The notes under the pieces are model-generated. The model was not told where the DNA came from, did no database searches, and saw only the letters and a list, made by a program, of their open reading frames with translations. Shown here piece by piece: positions 25,903 through 33,088 of a DNA stretch of 33,088 bases. A program made the translations under genes and the position numbers. Positions within the stretch are counted from its first letter, which is position 1; each line of letters opens with the position of its first letter. This DNA comes from Phycisphaerae bacterium (lineage in GTDB: Bacteria; Planctomycetota; Phycisphaerae; Sedimentisphaerales; Anaerohalosphaeraceae): the NCBI GenBank assembly GCA_029858345.1, contig JAOUFG010000019.1:1-33088 (forward strand), read 5' to 3'.

Positions 25903-26826
25903 TTAATTAAACAGCGCTTCCACGAATTCGTCGGGGTCGAATTCGGCGATGTCTTCCGGGGTTTCGCCCAGGCCGACAAATTTCACCGGAATATCCAGCA
26001 TGTCTTTGATTGCGATCACAATCCCCCCGCGGGCAGTGCCGTCGAGTTTGGCCAAAAAGATGCCCGTCACATTGATCGCGGCGGTAAACATCTTCGCCTG
26101 CACAATCGCGTTTTGTCCCGTCGTGCCGTCCACCACCAGAATCACCTCGTGCGGCGCCTCCGGAATCAGCTTGCTTGCGACATTGCGAATTTTCGACAGT
26201 TCATCCATCAGGTGTTTTTGCGTGTGCAGCCGTCCGGCGGTGTCCATAATTAAATAGTCCGCATTCCGCGCGATCGCCGCCTGGCAGGCATCGTACGCCA
26301 CCGCTGCCGGGTCCGCCCCGGACTTGTGCTTGACGATCTGCACGCCGATGCGCTCCGCCCAGACGGTCAACTGCTCCACCGCCGCCGCCCGAAACGTATC
26401 ACACGCCGCCACGATGACTGTGTTGCCGGCCTTGTTCAGCGTATAGGCTAACTTGGCGATACTGGTTGTCTTGCCGGAACCATTAATGCCGGCGACCAAA
26501 ATCACCGTCGGTCCCGCCGCGGCCTTGTTAAGGTCTCGACCCTGCTGCGGCCAATAGCTCTTCATGTGCTCCTTCAAAAACGGCAGAATATCATCCGTTT
26601 TTTGGATGTCGCCTTTTTTATACGCACCCCGCAGGTCCTCGATCAATTGTGAAGTCGTTTCCACGCCGATATCGTCGCTGATCAGCGTCTCTTCCAGCTG
26701 TTCCAGCAGGTCGTCGTCAATATCACGTCCCAGAGTCAAAATCGACGACAGGCCCGAGGCGATTCTTTTGCGGGTCTTGCCGAGATGTTCCCTGAGATAC
26801 TGAACTGTTTTTGTAAAAATTCCCAT
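25903..26826 (-). CDS. ftsY: Signal recognition particle receptor FtsY
   Basis: A 307-residue SRP GTPase that docks ribosome-SRP complexes at the membrane. The helical N domain spans about 10-95 (GLSSILTLGRDIDDDLLEQLEETLISDDIG). The G domain has GINGSGKTTSIAKLA (P-loop, about 113-127), CDTFRAAAVEQL, IMDTAGRLHTQ, AKLDGTARGG and VKFVGLGETPEDIAEFDPDEFV. The long acidic A domain of E. coli FtsY is absent, as in many bacteria. GGAG precedes the ATG. It follows the DAHP synthase gene by 30 bases and is convergent with tcmP, with 41 bases between them and no clear terminator. Confidence 0.95.
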   Translation of the reverse strand: MGIFTKTVQYLREHLGKTRKRIASGLSSILTLGRDIDDDLLEQLEETLISDDIGVETTSQLIEDLRGAYKKGDIQKTDDILPFLKEHMKSYWPQQGRDLNKAAAGPTVILVAGINGSGKTTSIAKLAYTLNKAGNTVIVAACDTFRAAAVEQLTVWAERIGVQIVKHKSGADPAAVAYDACQAAIARNADYLIMDTAGRLHTQKHLMDELSKIRNVASKLIPEAPHEVILVVDGTTGQNAIVQAKMFTAAINVTGIFLAKLDGTARGGIVIAIKDMLDIPVKFVGLGETPEDIAEFDPDEFVEALFN

Positions 26827-26856
26827 TACGTCTCCAAAAGTAACGCCGGTACCGTA

Positions 26857-27900
26857 TTATTGTTTCACTGCATCCGCCAGGTACCGGATCAGTTCTTCTG
26901 TTTCGTCCCACCCGATGCAGCTGTCGGTCAGTGAAACGCCGTATTTTAATCCGCCGGCTGCCCCGATGCTTTGCTTGCCTTTGCCCAGAAAGCTTTCAAT
27001 CATCACGCCTGCGGTACAGGTATTGCCGGCCTGAATCTGGTCCGCGATATCCATGAGCGACTCACGTTGGCGCTGATAGTTCTTGTGCGAGTTGGCATGA
27101 CTGCAATCCACCACGATCCCGTTCGGGACGTGCATCTTGTTTAACAGGACCTCGGCAAAGGCGACATATTCGCTGGTGTAGTTCGGTCCGCTTGTCCCGC
27201 CGCGCATTACGAGGTGCCCGTACTTGTTGCCCTTGGTCTCGGCGACGACGACCTGCCCTTTGCGGTCGATGCCCAGAAATGAATGCGGGTTCGAGGCCGC
27301 CTTAATCGCGTCCATGGCGACGGCCAGATTGCCATCGGTGCCGTTCTTGAATCCGACCGGCATGGACAGGCCGCTGGCCATCTGACGATGAATCTGTGAT
27401 TCCGCCGTCCGCGCCCCGATGGCGGCCCAGGCAATCAAATCCGCCAGGTACTGCGGCACGATTGGGTCCAGGAACTCCGTGGCGCACGGCACCCCGATCT
27501 CAGCGATTTCACACAACAGGCCCCGGCTTTTCCGAATCCCCAGATCCAGGTCGTACGTCCCGTCCAGATGCGGATCGTACAGCATCCCCTTCCAGCCCAG
27601 TGTCGTCCGCGGTTTTTCAAAATAAGCCCGCATGACAATGAGCACCTGCTCGCTACAGGCCTTCTGCGCCTTAAGGAGGCGTCTTGCGTAGTCGAGCGTG
27701 GCCTCTTCGTCATGCAGGCTGCAAGGTCCCACGATCAGCATTCGCCGCGTGTCTTCGCGGCGGAGAATCCGCTCGATCTGACGCCGCGCCGCGGCCACCA
27801 GATGAGCCGCCGCATCGGTTTCCGGAAGCTCCGCCTTGAGCTGTTCCGGTGTCGTCAGCGGCTTAAACTGAATAATGTTAAGATTGTCAGTCAGTTCCAT
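26857..27900 (-). CDS. 3-deoxy-7-phosphoheptulonate synthase, class I (AroG type)
   Basis: A 347-residue enzyme joining phosphoenolpyruvate and erythrose-4-phosphate, the first step to aromatic amino acids. Motifs: LIVGPCSLHD (about 55-64), YFEKPRTTLGWKG, GIRKSRGLL, ATEFLDP, WAAIGARTAESQIHRQMASGLS, GFKNGTDG, MRGGTSGPNY, IVVDCSHANSHK and MIESFL. Length matches the E. coli AroF/AroG/AroH group (about 350), including the N-terminal regulatory extension. AAAGGA lies before the ATG. Which aromatic amino acid inhibits it cannot be told. The strong hairpin at 27983-28008 is about 80 bases upstream and could lie in its leader. Confidence 0.94.
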   Translation of the reverse strand: MELTDNLNIIQFKPLTTPEQLKAELPETDAAAHLVAAARRQIERILRREDTRRMLIVGPCSLHDEEATLDYARRLLKAQKACSEQVLIVMRAYFEKPRTTLGWKGMLYDPHLDGTYDLDLGIRKSRGLLCEIAEIGVPCATEFLDPIVPQYLADLIAWAAIGARTAESQIHRQMASGLSMPVGFKNGTDGNLAVAMDAIKAASNPHSFLGIDRKGQVVVAETKGNKYGHLVMRGGTSGPNYTSEYVAFAEVLLNKMHVPNGIVVDCSHANSHKNYQRQRESLMDIADQIQAGNTCTAGVMIESFLGKGKQSIGAAGGLKYGVSLTDSCIGWDETEELIRYLADAVKQ

Positions 27901-27982
27901 AAACGTCCTTTACCCTAAAACAGGGTATATAACCGAAATACCCATAAATTGCAAGCAAAGCCCGCCTCCGGCGGCCCGGACT

Positions 27983-28008
27983 GGCGGCAAATTTCAAAAA
28001 TTGCCGCC
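27983..28008. repeat. Strong hairpin upstream of the DAHP synthase gene
   Basis: GGCGGCAA (27983-27990) and TTGCCGCC (28001-28008) form a perfect eight-pair stem with a ten-base A/T-rich loop; CCGG on both outer flanks can extend it. Neither side is followed by a T-run, so a terminator is unlikely. It could be a leader structure for the gene at 26857-27900 or a REP-like sequence. Confidence 0.5.
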
Positions 28009-28413
28009 GCCCGGTTAAGAGAGCCGTTTTTTACGCCGATACAAACAGCGGACAGGAAACGAAAAGACGGACTTATGATTAAAAAATGGCTAAAAAAATG
28101 GTTCCGCCTACAGCATCCCCTCGAGGATGTCAAACACGAGATATGGATGTATCCCAGCCATCAAAGCTGTGTCAAACACAATATGAGCCAGGTCAAACCC
28201 GAACACCTCCCCCCGCTCATGGTCCGAAAACCCGCCTGGCGCCGCTGAACACAAAAGCACGGCGGCGCGAGCCGCCCGATTGCGTACATACAAGACGGTG
28301 CGGTCAAAATTCAACCACGGAAACCACCGAATTGCACGGAATTATTGTAGGGCGGGTATCGTTTTATCTTTAACGTAGCTTACCACGGAGGATTTTGCTG
28401 GTAATTGTCGATT

Positions 28414-28433
28414 GCCGATTTTTAAAAATCGGC
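28414..28433. repeat. Perfect 20-base palindrome
   Basis: GCCGATTTTTAAAAATCGGC reads the same on both strands. The centre is TTTTTAAAAA flanked by GC clamps, so it could form a cruciform, act in both directions as a terminator, or be an operator. It sits about 290 bases before the ACT-domain gene. Confidence 0.55.
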
Positions 28434-28467
28434 GGCCTCGTTGTTCTCGGCGGTTAAACATAAGACA

Positions 28468-28558
28468 ACCTCTAAAAATGTGGAAAACAAAAGCCCGGAA
28501 CGACAGTGACGGGATAAAAACGCGGCATTGGCATTGTGGAATTTGAATTTTTAGAGGT
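28468..28558. repeat. 91-base element with 11-base terminal inverted repeats
   Basis: ACCTCTAAAAA (28468-28478) and TTTTTAGAGGT (28548-28558) are perfect inverted repeats enclosing 69 bases without an open frame. This is the shape of a small non-autonomous (MITE-like) element. No target-site duplication is visible in the flanks and no second copy was found in the window, so the element call is tentative; a long hairpin RNA is the alternative. Confidence 0.4.
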
Positions 28559-28570
28559 GCCCATAATTGT

Positions 28571-28598
28571 TTGCATGGCCGGTGGCCGGTGGTATAAT
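28571..28598 (+). promoter_or_regulatory. Probable promoter for the ACT-domain gene
   Basis: A perfect -10 box TATAAT (28593-28598) is preceded at 16 bases by TTGCAT (28571-28576), a weak -35 match; TTGTTT at 28567 is an alternative. Transcription would begin near 28605, leaving a leader of about 120 bases that contains the stem at 28637-28679. Confidence 0.6.
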
Positions 28599-28636
28599 GG
28601 AAGGCACATACCGGATTCACATCGTTGGGGTCTATT

Positions 28637-28679
28637 CCGAAGCTGGACTTTGGCGAGTTCAGTCGAGTCGAAGCTTCGG
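28637..28679 (+). promoter_or_regulatory. Stem-loop in the ACT gene leader
   Basis: CCGAAGCT (28637-28644) and AGCTTCGG (28672-28679) form a perfect eight-pair stem. Inside, GACT and AGTC add a second helix, leaving a loop of about 15 bases. It lies between the predicted promoter and the AAGGAG ribosome site, a place where RNA folding can control translation. It does not match a riboswitch class I know. Confidence 0.45.
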
Positions 28680-28725
28680 TCACATTGGAGAAAGCTAACT
28701 TTGGGGGGCGAAAGGAGACGGAACG

Positions 28726-29148
28726 ATGGATTTACTGATTGAACGCGTGAATGTGTGGGCGGCGCCGATCCCGGATGAGCCGGGCGGGTTGGCCCGGGTG
28801 CTGGCGGGGCTGCGCGACGCGGGGGCGGACCTGAACTTTGTGATCGCGCGGCGCGGTGTGGATAAACACGGCGAGGCCGTGGCATTCGTCACGCCGATCC
28901 GCGGTGACCGGGAGATGCAGGCGGCCGGAGATTTGGGGTTTAACGTGGCCAGCAGCGTGCATTCGCTGTGTATCGAGGGCGACAATGCGCCGGGCGTCGG
29001 GGCAACGATTACCGAGACACTGGCACAGGCGGGGATCAACCTTCGCGGATTCTCCGCCGCGGTGATCGGGACGCGGTTCATCGCCTACATCGGCTTTGAC
29101 AGCGAAGCGGACGCCGAAAAAGCCCGTGCCGTACTGGCGGCAGCATAA
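28726..29148 (+). CDS. Tandem ACT-domain protein
   Basis: A 140-residue protein made of two ACT domains. The first (about 1-68) begins RVNVWAAPIPDEPGGLARVLAGLRDAGADLNFV; the second (about 72-140) begins SVHSLCIEGDNAPGVGATITETLAQAGINLRG. ACT domains bind amino acids and control enzymes of amino acid metabolism; a protein of ACT domains alone usually acts as a separate regulatory or sensor subunit. AAGGAG is eight bases before the ATG. It lies near the DAHP synthase gene but in the opposite direction, so a link with aromatic amino acid control is possible but not shown. The coding DNA is markedly GC-rich. Confidence 0.82.
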   Translation: MDLLIERVNVWAAPIPDEPGGLARVLAGLRDAGADLNFVIARRGVDKHGEAVAFVTPIRGDREMQAAGDLGFNVASSVHSLCIEGDNAPGVGATITETLAQAGINLRGFSAAVIGTRFIAYIGFDSEADAEKARAVLAAA

Positions 29149-29559
29149 CCCAGGCTTGCAGATTGAGAATCGCTCGGCCACATTGAGTGGAGCGGTTGCA
29201 GAAACCCGTGTTTTTGGTGCTGAAAACGGGTAAATCTATCAATTTGTCGTCATTTTTGCAAAAAACGGAATTTTTTCAGTTTGTAAAGCTATTGCAGATA
29301 CAGTTTTATGAAAAATTTTACTATTACGACAAATAATCCCTTGCAAGTCCTGAACAATTGCTGATAATTATAGTATATAGACTCATTGTGGCGGTTTTCA
29401 GGCGTTCTTTGAGTCGAGAACAACGGCGTGTTAAAACGGGGTCATGGATTTCGTATTCAATCAAATGTTATCGGAAAACAGCGGTTTGATATTTTCCGGA
29501 CCCGGAGAAAACGTGAAATACAAACTATTATTAACCTCTTTTTTTGTTAGGAGATTCCT
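29149..29559. other. 411-base AT-rich gap before the Rrf2 gene
   Basis: No gene is seen. A hairpin-like pair, ACCCGT and ACGGGT (about 29203-29231), follows the ACT gene but has no T-run. A perfect inverted repeat, ATTTGTCGT (29242-29250) and ACGACAAAT (29326-29334), frames an AT-rich stretch of 75 bases. TTGCAA (about 29342) and TAATTA 18 bases on could be a weak promoter for the regulator gene; the long leader after it is unexplained. Confidence 0.4.
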
Positions 29560-29955
29560 ATGAAAATCAGTCGATCAACCGGTTACGCACTTGTGGCTGT
29601 CGGTTACATCGCCCAGAACTACAAAGACGGCGCAGTACTGGCAGCGCGTGTTTCCAAAGAATATGGCATCCCGCTCGAATACCTGCTCAAGATCCTGCAG
29701 CAGTTGGTTCGTGCCAATGTCCTTCGCAGCAAACGCGGTCCTCGCGGCGGCTTCTTTCTGGCTCGCCCGGCGGAAACCATTACGCTGCTGGAAGTCATCG
29801 AAGCCGTGGACGGCCCGCTCATGAGCCATCTGCACCTGGCCGAACAGACAAACAACGCTCCCTTCAGCATCAAGATGGAAGCTGTCTGCCGCAAGTCCAC
29901 CGCCGGGATGCGTGACATCTTCGCCGCCGCCAAGCTCGGCGATATGCTTGCGTAG
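29560..29955 (+). CDS. Rrf2-family transcriptional regulator
   Basis: A 131-residue DNA-binding protein. The winged helix is typical: MKISRSTGYALVAVGYIA, then VLAARVSKEYGIPLEYLLKILQQLVRANVLRSKRGPRGGFFLARPAETITLLEVIEAVDGP. Well-known relatives (IscR, NsrR, RirA) bind an iron-sulfur cluster through three Cys in the region after this; here only one Cys is present (in AVCRKS, about 109), so it probably senses something else or forms no cluster. AGGAG precedes the ATG. The small MazG-like gene follows after 32 bases, perhaps in one transcript. Confidence 0.88.
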   Translation: MKISRSTGYALVAVGYIAQNYKDGAVLAARVSKEYGIPLEYLLKILQQLVRANVLRSKRGPRGGFFLARPAETITLLEVIEAVDGPLMSHLHLAEQTNNAPFSIKMEAVCRKSTAGMRDIFAAAKLGDMLA

Positions 29956-29987
29956 CACAGCGCCCTGAAAAACGGCACGAGGGATCG

Positions 29988-30254
29988 ATGGATATACGTG
30001 CGTTTCAGCAACTGATTGAGCAGCGATACGGCAAGCGGGACAGAGAACGCGGCACGTCCGGCACGTTTATGTGGCTGATCGAAGAGGTCGGCGAGCTGGC
30101 CACCGCGCTGCACGGTGACGATCAGGCGAACAAGGAAGAAGAGTTCGCCGACGTCTTCGCGTGGCTGTGTACGCTGGCCAACATCAATGACGTGGACATC
30201 GAGGCCGCCTGCCAAAAGTACATCGACGAAACCCGCGTTCAGGGATTTAAGTAG
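29988..30254 (+). CDS. Small MazG-like nucleotide pyrophosphohydrolase
   Basis: An 88-residue single-domain protein of the MazG/all-alpha NTP pyrophosphohydrolase type. The metal-binding pattern is visible as WLIEEVGELATAL (EE..E, about 29-41) and EEEFADVFAWLCTLAN (E..D, about 50-65). Such enzymes hydrolyse nucleoside triphosphates, often non-canonical ones, to monophosphates. The start MDIRAFQQLIEQRYGKRDRERG is the common N-terminus of this small group. It follows the Rrf2 gene closely and ends 64 bases before the 91-base repeat copy B. Confidence 0.82.
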   Translation: MDIRAFQQLIEQRYGKRDRERGTSGTFMWLIEEVGELATALHGDDQANKEEEFADVFAWLCTLANINDVDIEAACQKYIDETRVQGFK

Positions 30255-30318
30255 TTACTGGTTCGTGGTTGGTCGTTCACAGGCAATGCATAGCGGGTGT
30301 TGGTGAGCCCGCTTTTTT

Positions 30319-30409
30319 TATACCCTTCAGGGTAGTAAATTGCCGCGAGCAAAGTCGTAACTTACCACCGTATCGCTACATAGCCGCGCAGCAACGGGAA
30401 ATTTCAATT
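30319..30409 (+). repeat. 91-base dispersed repeat, copy B, upstream of the thioesterase gene
   Basis: This matches copy A (10796-10886, reverse strand) over its whole length without gaps, differing at about 13 positions. The conserved blocks are the TACCCT-TC-AGGGTA hairpin with TAGTAAAT, GTCGTAACTT, CTACATAGCCGCGCAG and AACGGGAAATTTCAAT. It ends 22 bases before the start codon of the thioesterase gene, in the gene's own direction, the same arrangement as copy A and pilC. Confidence 0.8.
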
Positions 30410-30431
30410 GCGGTGAGTAATGGAGCAACCA

Positions 30432-30914
30432 ATGGCCGAGACAATCAAGACACCTGCTGACAGCGCTGTTGAGACACGCTACCTGGTCATGCCCGGAAAC
30501 GCCAATGCGTTCGGCACGGCGTTCGGCGGTGCGATTATAGGCTGGATCGATATGGTCGCGGCGATGGCCGCCCAGAAGCACTGCGGCAGACAGGTCGTCA
30601 CCGCCGGTATCGACTCGGTGGCCTTTGAGGCGCCGGTTTGTATCGGCGACCAGGTGGTCCTGCTGGCCGCCGTCAATTATGTCAGCCATACTTCGATGGA
30701 GGTGGGCGTCAAAGTCATCAAAGAAGACCCCGCCACCGGCCAGCGCGTCACCGCGACACGGGCCTTTGTGACATTGGTCGCCATCGATGAAAACCATCAC
30801 CCGATTCCTGTGCCCAAACTGACGCCGCAAACCGATGAAGAAAAACGCCGCGCCAGCAACGCCGCCCTCCGCGTCCAAGCACGCAAACAACTCCGCCAGC
30901 AAACCACCCGCTGA
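30432..30914 (+). CDS. Hotdog-fold acyl-CoA thioesterase
   Basis: A 160-residue protein of the YciA/BFIT-like hotdog family, which hydrolyses acyl-CoA thioesters. The core pattern is MPGNANAFGTAFGGAIIGWIDMVAAMAA (an N..G..GG...WID motif), then VAFEAPVCIGDQVVLLAAVNYVSHTSMEVGVKVI and ATRAFVTLVAIDE. The charged C-terminal tail is usual. Of two in-frame ATGs twelve bases apart, the second is preferred because GGAG lies six or seven bases before it. Natural substrate unknown. Confidence 0.86.
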   Translation: MAETIKTPADSAVETRYLVMPGNANAFGTAFGGAIIGWIDMVAAMAAQKHCGRQVVTAGIDSVAFEAPVCIGDQVVLLAAVNYVSHTSMEVGVKVIKEDPATGQRVTATRAFVTLVAIDENHHPIPVPKLTPQTDEEKRRASNAALRVQARKQLRQQTTR

Positions 30915-31077
30915 TTTCCATTGAGGAAGAGGTTGAGCGGAAACTCGAAGGATTTCTTAAAAAAACTGAAACAAAATCACATTTACGGCATCTTTATCTA
31001 ATAGTAAGGCCGCACTGGCAGTAACTGTGGTTTTATGATAAGATTGCAAAAGAACGACTGAAAAAGGGAGATTTTCC

Positions 31078-32970
31078 GTGAAAAAAAGCATTTGGCTCAT
31101 CATTGTACCCGGTCTATTTATTGCGGCCGGAGCGATCTATTTCGCTCGCGGCCATTCAAAAGAGGTTGAAAACCTTATCGAAACGGTTCTGCCGGCAATT
31201 ATTCCCGAAGAACCGTCGCCCTACTCCATGAAGTGGGGTGCTGAACTGGCTCGCGTGGTGGACCAGGACGGAAAGGGCGTACCCGAAGCCACGGTAACCT
31301 TCGACAAATATCTCGCCCGTGACTGCGATGGCAATATTACAGAAGAGCCGCCGGCTTGGCAGGGCACAGCCATTACAACAAACGAAAAAGGGGAATTTGT
31401 CTATCCGGGGGTGATCTGGCAGGATGAAGATGGTGACAAAAAGCCGCAACCGCAAATCACCATCGAGGCGGAGGGGTTTCTGAAACGAAGTGGTGTTAGC
31501 GTTGGCGTAAACTATTCAAATGAACGCGGCGAAATAGATATTTTTCGTATCGGGCGAATTGAGGGGGCCATTATCGACCCCAACGGACAACCGCTGGCTA
31601 ATGTCCCGGTCTGGTTCAATACGCATACACGCTATAAAAACCCAAATAGTTCCTGCGGGGGCTGTTTTAGTGCTAATCTCAAAACGGATGAAGCGGGCGG
31701 GTTTGTGATCGAAAAGGTTCCGCCGGGGATGCACATTGTCAAGTTTCCCGGTCATGCGGGCGGGTGCGGTCCGGAACCCAAAGTTGAAAAAATACCATAC
31801 GAGGAATATGCCTCGTTTCAGACGATCAATATGAAAGACGGAGAGGTCAAGAGCAATATTTTTATCGATCTGCGCCAGGACCGAGCCATCGTCAAAGGCA
31901 AGGTCGTGGATAAATACAACCGTCCCATGTCGGGTGTCAATGCGGTGCTGTATCGGGAGATTAAACAATATTATGCGGACGGCAGCGGCTGGTCGTCGCA
32001 TACTGAAAGCCTGAAATCTGCATTAAGCGACGAGAATGGTGATTATATATTGAAGCATGTTCCGCCGGGGGACTATCAGATCAAGGCAGATTATCCGTAC
32101 GAAAAGGGCAAAAACTATGACTCCGGCAAGCCGCTGACGATCTACCTGGCCGGAAGGCAGGAGGTAACGTTCAATCTGGTTTTGGAGCGGCAGGATGACA
32201 GCTTGCCCAAGCCCCACAATCGCGAGGAATCCCTGTTTGAGGTTCCATTGCCCGAGGGTTTAGCCGAGCGCGACATGATGATCGTTGATCCCAGAGGCAA
32301 TGGCATCAGCGGCGCAAATGTGGTTTTTGATACTACAATCACTACCGAGGACCATAAAACACTTCAAAAAACAACGAAAGAATGGAATGGCGCGTCATTG
32401 ACAACCGACTCGCGGGGTGTGTTTGTTCTGCCGAGTGTGCTTGAGGAATTGGAAGGAAAATGGGTGCAGTGTCGAGCAGCTATTGAAGTCGAAGGTTTTG
32501 AAAAACATCAGGTATGGCTCGGCGCGCATTATCTCAAAAAAGAGCGACGCTTTGATATTTTGCCAATCGGCGAAATGCGAGGGCGGTTGATTGGTCTTGA
32601 CGGCATGCCCGTTAAAGGGCGCGTAGAAATGCGAGACAGTATGCGGAGTTATCGAAGCCCGAATTCGGAGTTAAGCTCTGGAGGTTATCACAGTCAGGTC
32701 ACCGACGATGGTGGCAAATTCGTGTTTGAGAAAATCCCCGAAGGAACCCACATTATTCATTACACGGTTGATGGACGCGATGCCGATGAAAAGCGCACCG
32801 GGGCTGTGATTGTGTATACGCAGGGCGGACAAGATATTGACGATATGGTGATCGATTTGCGGCAAGATACGTGCTCGGCCCACGGGCGGGTACTGGACTG
32901 GGCTGGCAAACCGGTCAAGAATGCTACAGTGCGATTGGTCAAAACCATCCAGTGGGGGTATCGCGGCTGA
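31078..32970 (+). CDS. Membrane-anchored carboxypeptidase-regulatory-like repeat protein
   Basis: A 630-residue protein starting at GTG (GGGAG eight bases ahead). An N-terminal signal or anchor helix (about 4-23) is followed by several carboxypeptidase-regulatory-like beta-sandwich units (G.V.D..G.P...A.V, then TDE.G.F....VPPG.Y). The protein is internally duplicated: about 50-300 corresponds to about 395-630. Examples are IGRIEGAIIDPNGQPLANV with IGEMRGRLIGLDGMPVKGR, GGFVIEKVPPGMHIV with GKFVFEKIPEGTHII, and IFIDLRQD with MVIDLRQD. The second copy stops soon after IDLRQD, where the first continues for about 110 residues, so the C-terminus may be truncated. Probably an extracytoplasmic binding or structural protein. 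Confidence 0.72.
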   Translation: MKKSIWLIIVPGLFIAAGAIYFARGHSKEVENLIETVLPAIIPEEPSPYSMKWGAELARVVDQDGKGVPEATVTFDKYLARDCDGNITEEPPAWQGTAITTNEKGEFVYPGVIWQDEDGDKKPQPQITIEAEGFLKRSGVSVGVNYSNERGEIDIFRIGRIEGAIIDPNGQPLANVPVWFNTHTRYKNPNSSCGGCFSANLKTDEAGGFVIEKVPPGMHIVKFPGHAGGCGPEPKVEKIPYEEYASFQTINMKDGEVKSNIFIDLRQDRAIVKGKVVDKYNRPMSGVNAVLYREIKQYYADGSGWSSHTESLKSALSDENGDYILKHVPPGDYQIKADYPYEKGKNYDSGKPLTIYLAGRQEVTFNLVLERQDDSLPKPHNREESLFEVPLPEGLAERDMMIVDPRGNGISGANVVFDTTITTEDHKTLQKTTKEWNGASLTTDSRGVFVLPSVLEELEGKWVQCRAAIEVEGFEKHQVWLGAHYLKKERRFDILPIGEMRGRLIGLDGMPVKGRVEMRDSMRSYRSPNSELSSGGYHSQVTDDGGKFVFEKIPEGTHIIHYTVDGRDADEKRTGAVIVYTQGGQDIDDMVIDLRQDTCSAHGRVLDWAGKPVKNATVRLVKTIQWGYRG

Positions 32971-33088
32971 TATGGAACGACCTTTGTCAAGTTATCATTT
33001 TGTTATTTTTACATTTTCTTGAAAACACTTCCAGGTGCAGGCGGCTTCGACGATGAATCAGTCTGATATTCGTGGATTATCCCGCATC

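Larger units (their letters stand above)
27901..28725. other. 825-base palindrome-rich non-coding region
   Basis: This is the longest gap in the window. It contains a series of perfect or near-perfect inverted repeats: CCGCC-TCC-GGCGG (27962-27974), an eight-pair hairpin (27983-28008), GGCGGC-GCGA-GCCGCC with a GNRA-type loop (28261-28276), a 20-base palindrome (28414-28433), an element with 11-base terminal inverted repeats (28468-28558) and a stem in the ACT gene's leader (28637-28679). Short open frames exist on both strands near 28075-28314 but neither is convincing. It separates the divergent aroG-type and ACT genes. Confidence 0.55.

Noticed and set aside
28075-28248. Small plus-strand open frame (57 residues, MIKKWLKKWFRL...)
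   Set aside because: The ribosome site is weak, no family is recognisable and an equally protein-like frame lies on the other strand; left as non-coding.
28108-28314. Minus-strand open frame ending GFDLAHIVFDTALMAG...LEGML
   Set aside because: Composition looks protein-like, but it would start at a TTG inside repeat-like DNA with no ribosome site and matches nothing I know; perhaps a gene remnant.
33009-33088. Minus-strand open frame entering from the right edge (25 residues ending SVFKKM)
   Set aside because: Too short to judge; could be the end of a gene, possibly a mobile element, outside the window.

Overview
The window looks like chromosomal DNA from a Gram-negative-type bacterium of moderate GC content. 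The gene families, the gene order (type IV pilus genes with PilX-like proteins carrying a polymer-forming C-terminal domain, a double-ACT protein, and scattered degenerate repeats of the 'CAGAGGACACAGAG' kind) suggest a Planctomycetota/Phycisphaerae-like organism. That placement is an inference from gene content and style; no rRNA gene is present to confirm it.

Layout. (1) Positions 1-14271, all on the minus strand, hold a type IV pilus gene cluster. In transcription order: a histidine-kinase-like protein fused to a receiver, pilB (assembly ATPase), pilC (platform), a major pilin with its own terminator, two tandem copies of a three-gene minor pilin cassette (PilV-like, PilW-like, PilX-like), then pilM, pilN, pilO, a ParA-type ATPase, a PilP/GspC-like protein and the start of a secretin that runs off the left edge. 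(2) Positions 14606-18653, also minus, hold an apparent operon obg - coaX - O-methyltransferase - MnmE-like GTPase, with a good sigma70-type promoter in front of obg. (3) Positions 18654-19316 are a 660-base divergent intergenic region with a perfect DnaA box, a near-perfect one and an AT-rich core between inverted repeats: a candidate replication origin. (4) Positions 19317-23249, plus strand, hold dnaN - dciA (DUF721) - gyrB, followed by a TPR lipoprotein. (5) Positions 24022-25861 hold an AT-rich two-gene module: a three-Cys-motif (DUF5131) protein and its partner TcmP, probably acquired horizontally. (6) ftsY and a class I DAHP synthase lie on the minus strand (25903-27900). (7) Positions 27901-28725 are a palindrome-rich non-coding region leading into a double-ACT protein. 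(8) The right end has an Rrf2-family regulator, a small MazG-like protein, a hotdog thioesterase and a large exported or anchored protein with an internal duplication that ends abruptly.

How it fits together. The left third is a nearly complete machine for building a type IV pilus (motor, platform, inner-membrane alignment complex, pilins and secretin), with possible spatial control (ParA) and signalling control (a pseudo-kinase/receiver). Transcription diverges outward from the dnaN/obg gap, as expected around a bidirectional origin. dnaA and recF are missing from the usual dnaA-dnaN-recF-gyrB order.

The least explained items are a 91-base repeat present in two copies, each in the same orientation just upstream of a start codon (10796-10886 and 30319-30409); the duplicated minor pilin cassette; the kinase with its phosphoacceptor His replaced by Tyr; the MnmE-like GTPase that lacks the C-terminal Cys motif; and the structured DNA at 27901-28725. 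All identities come from reading motifs; no database search was run.
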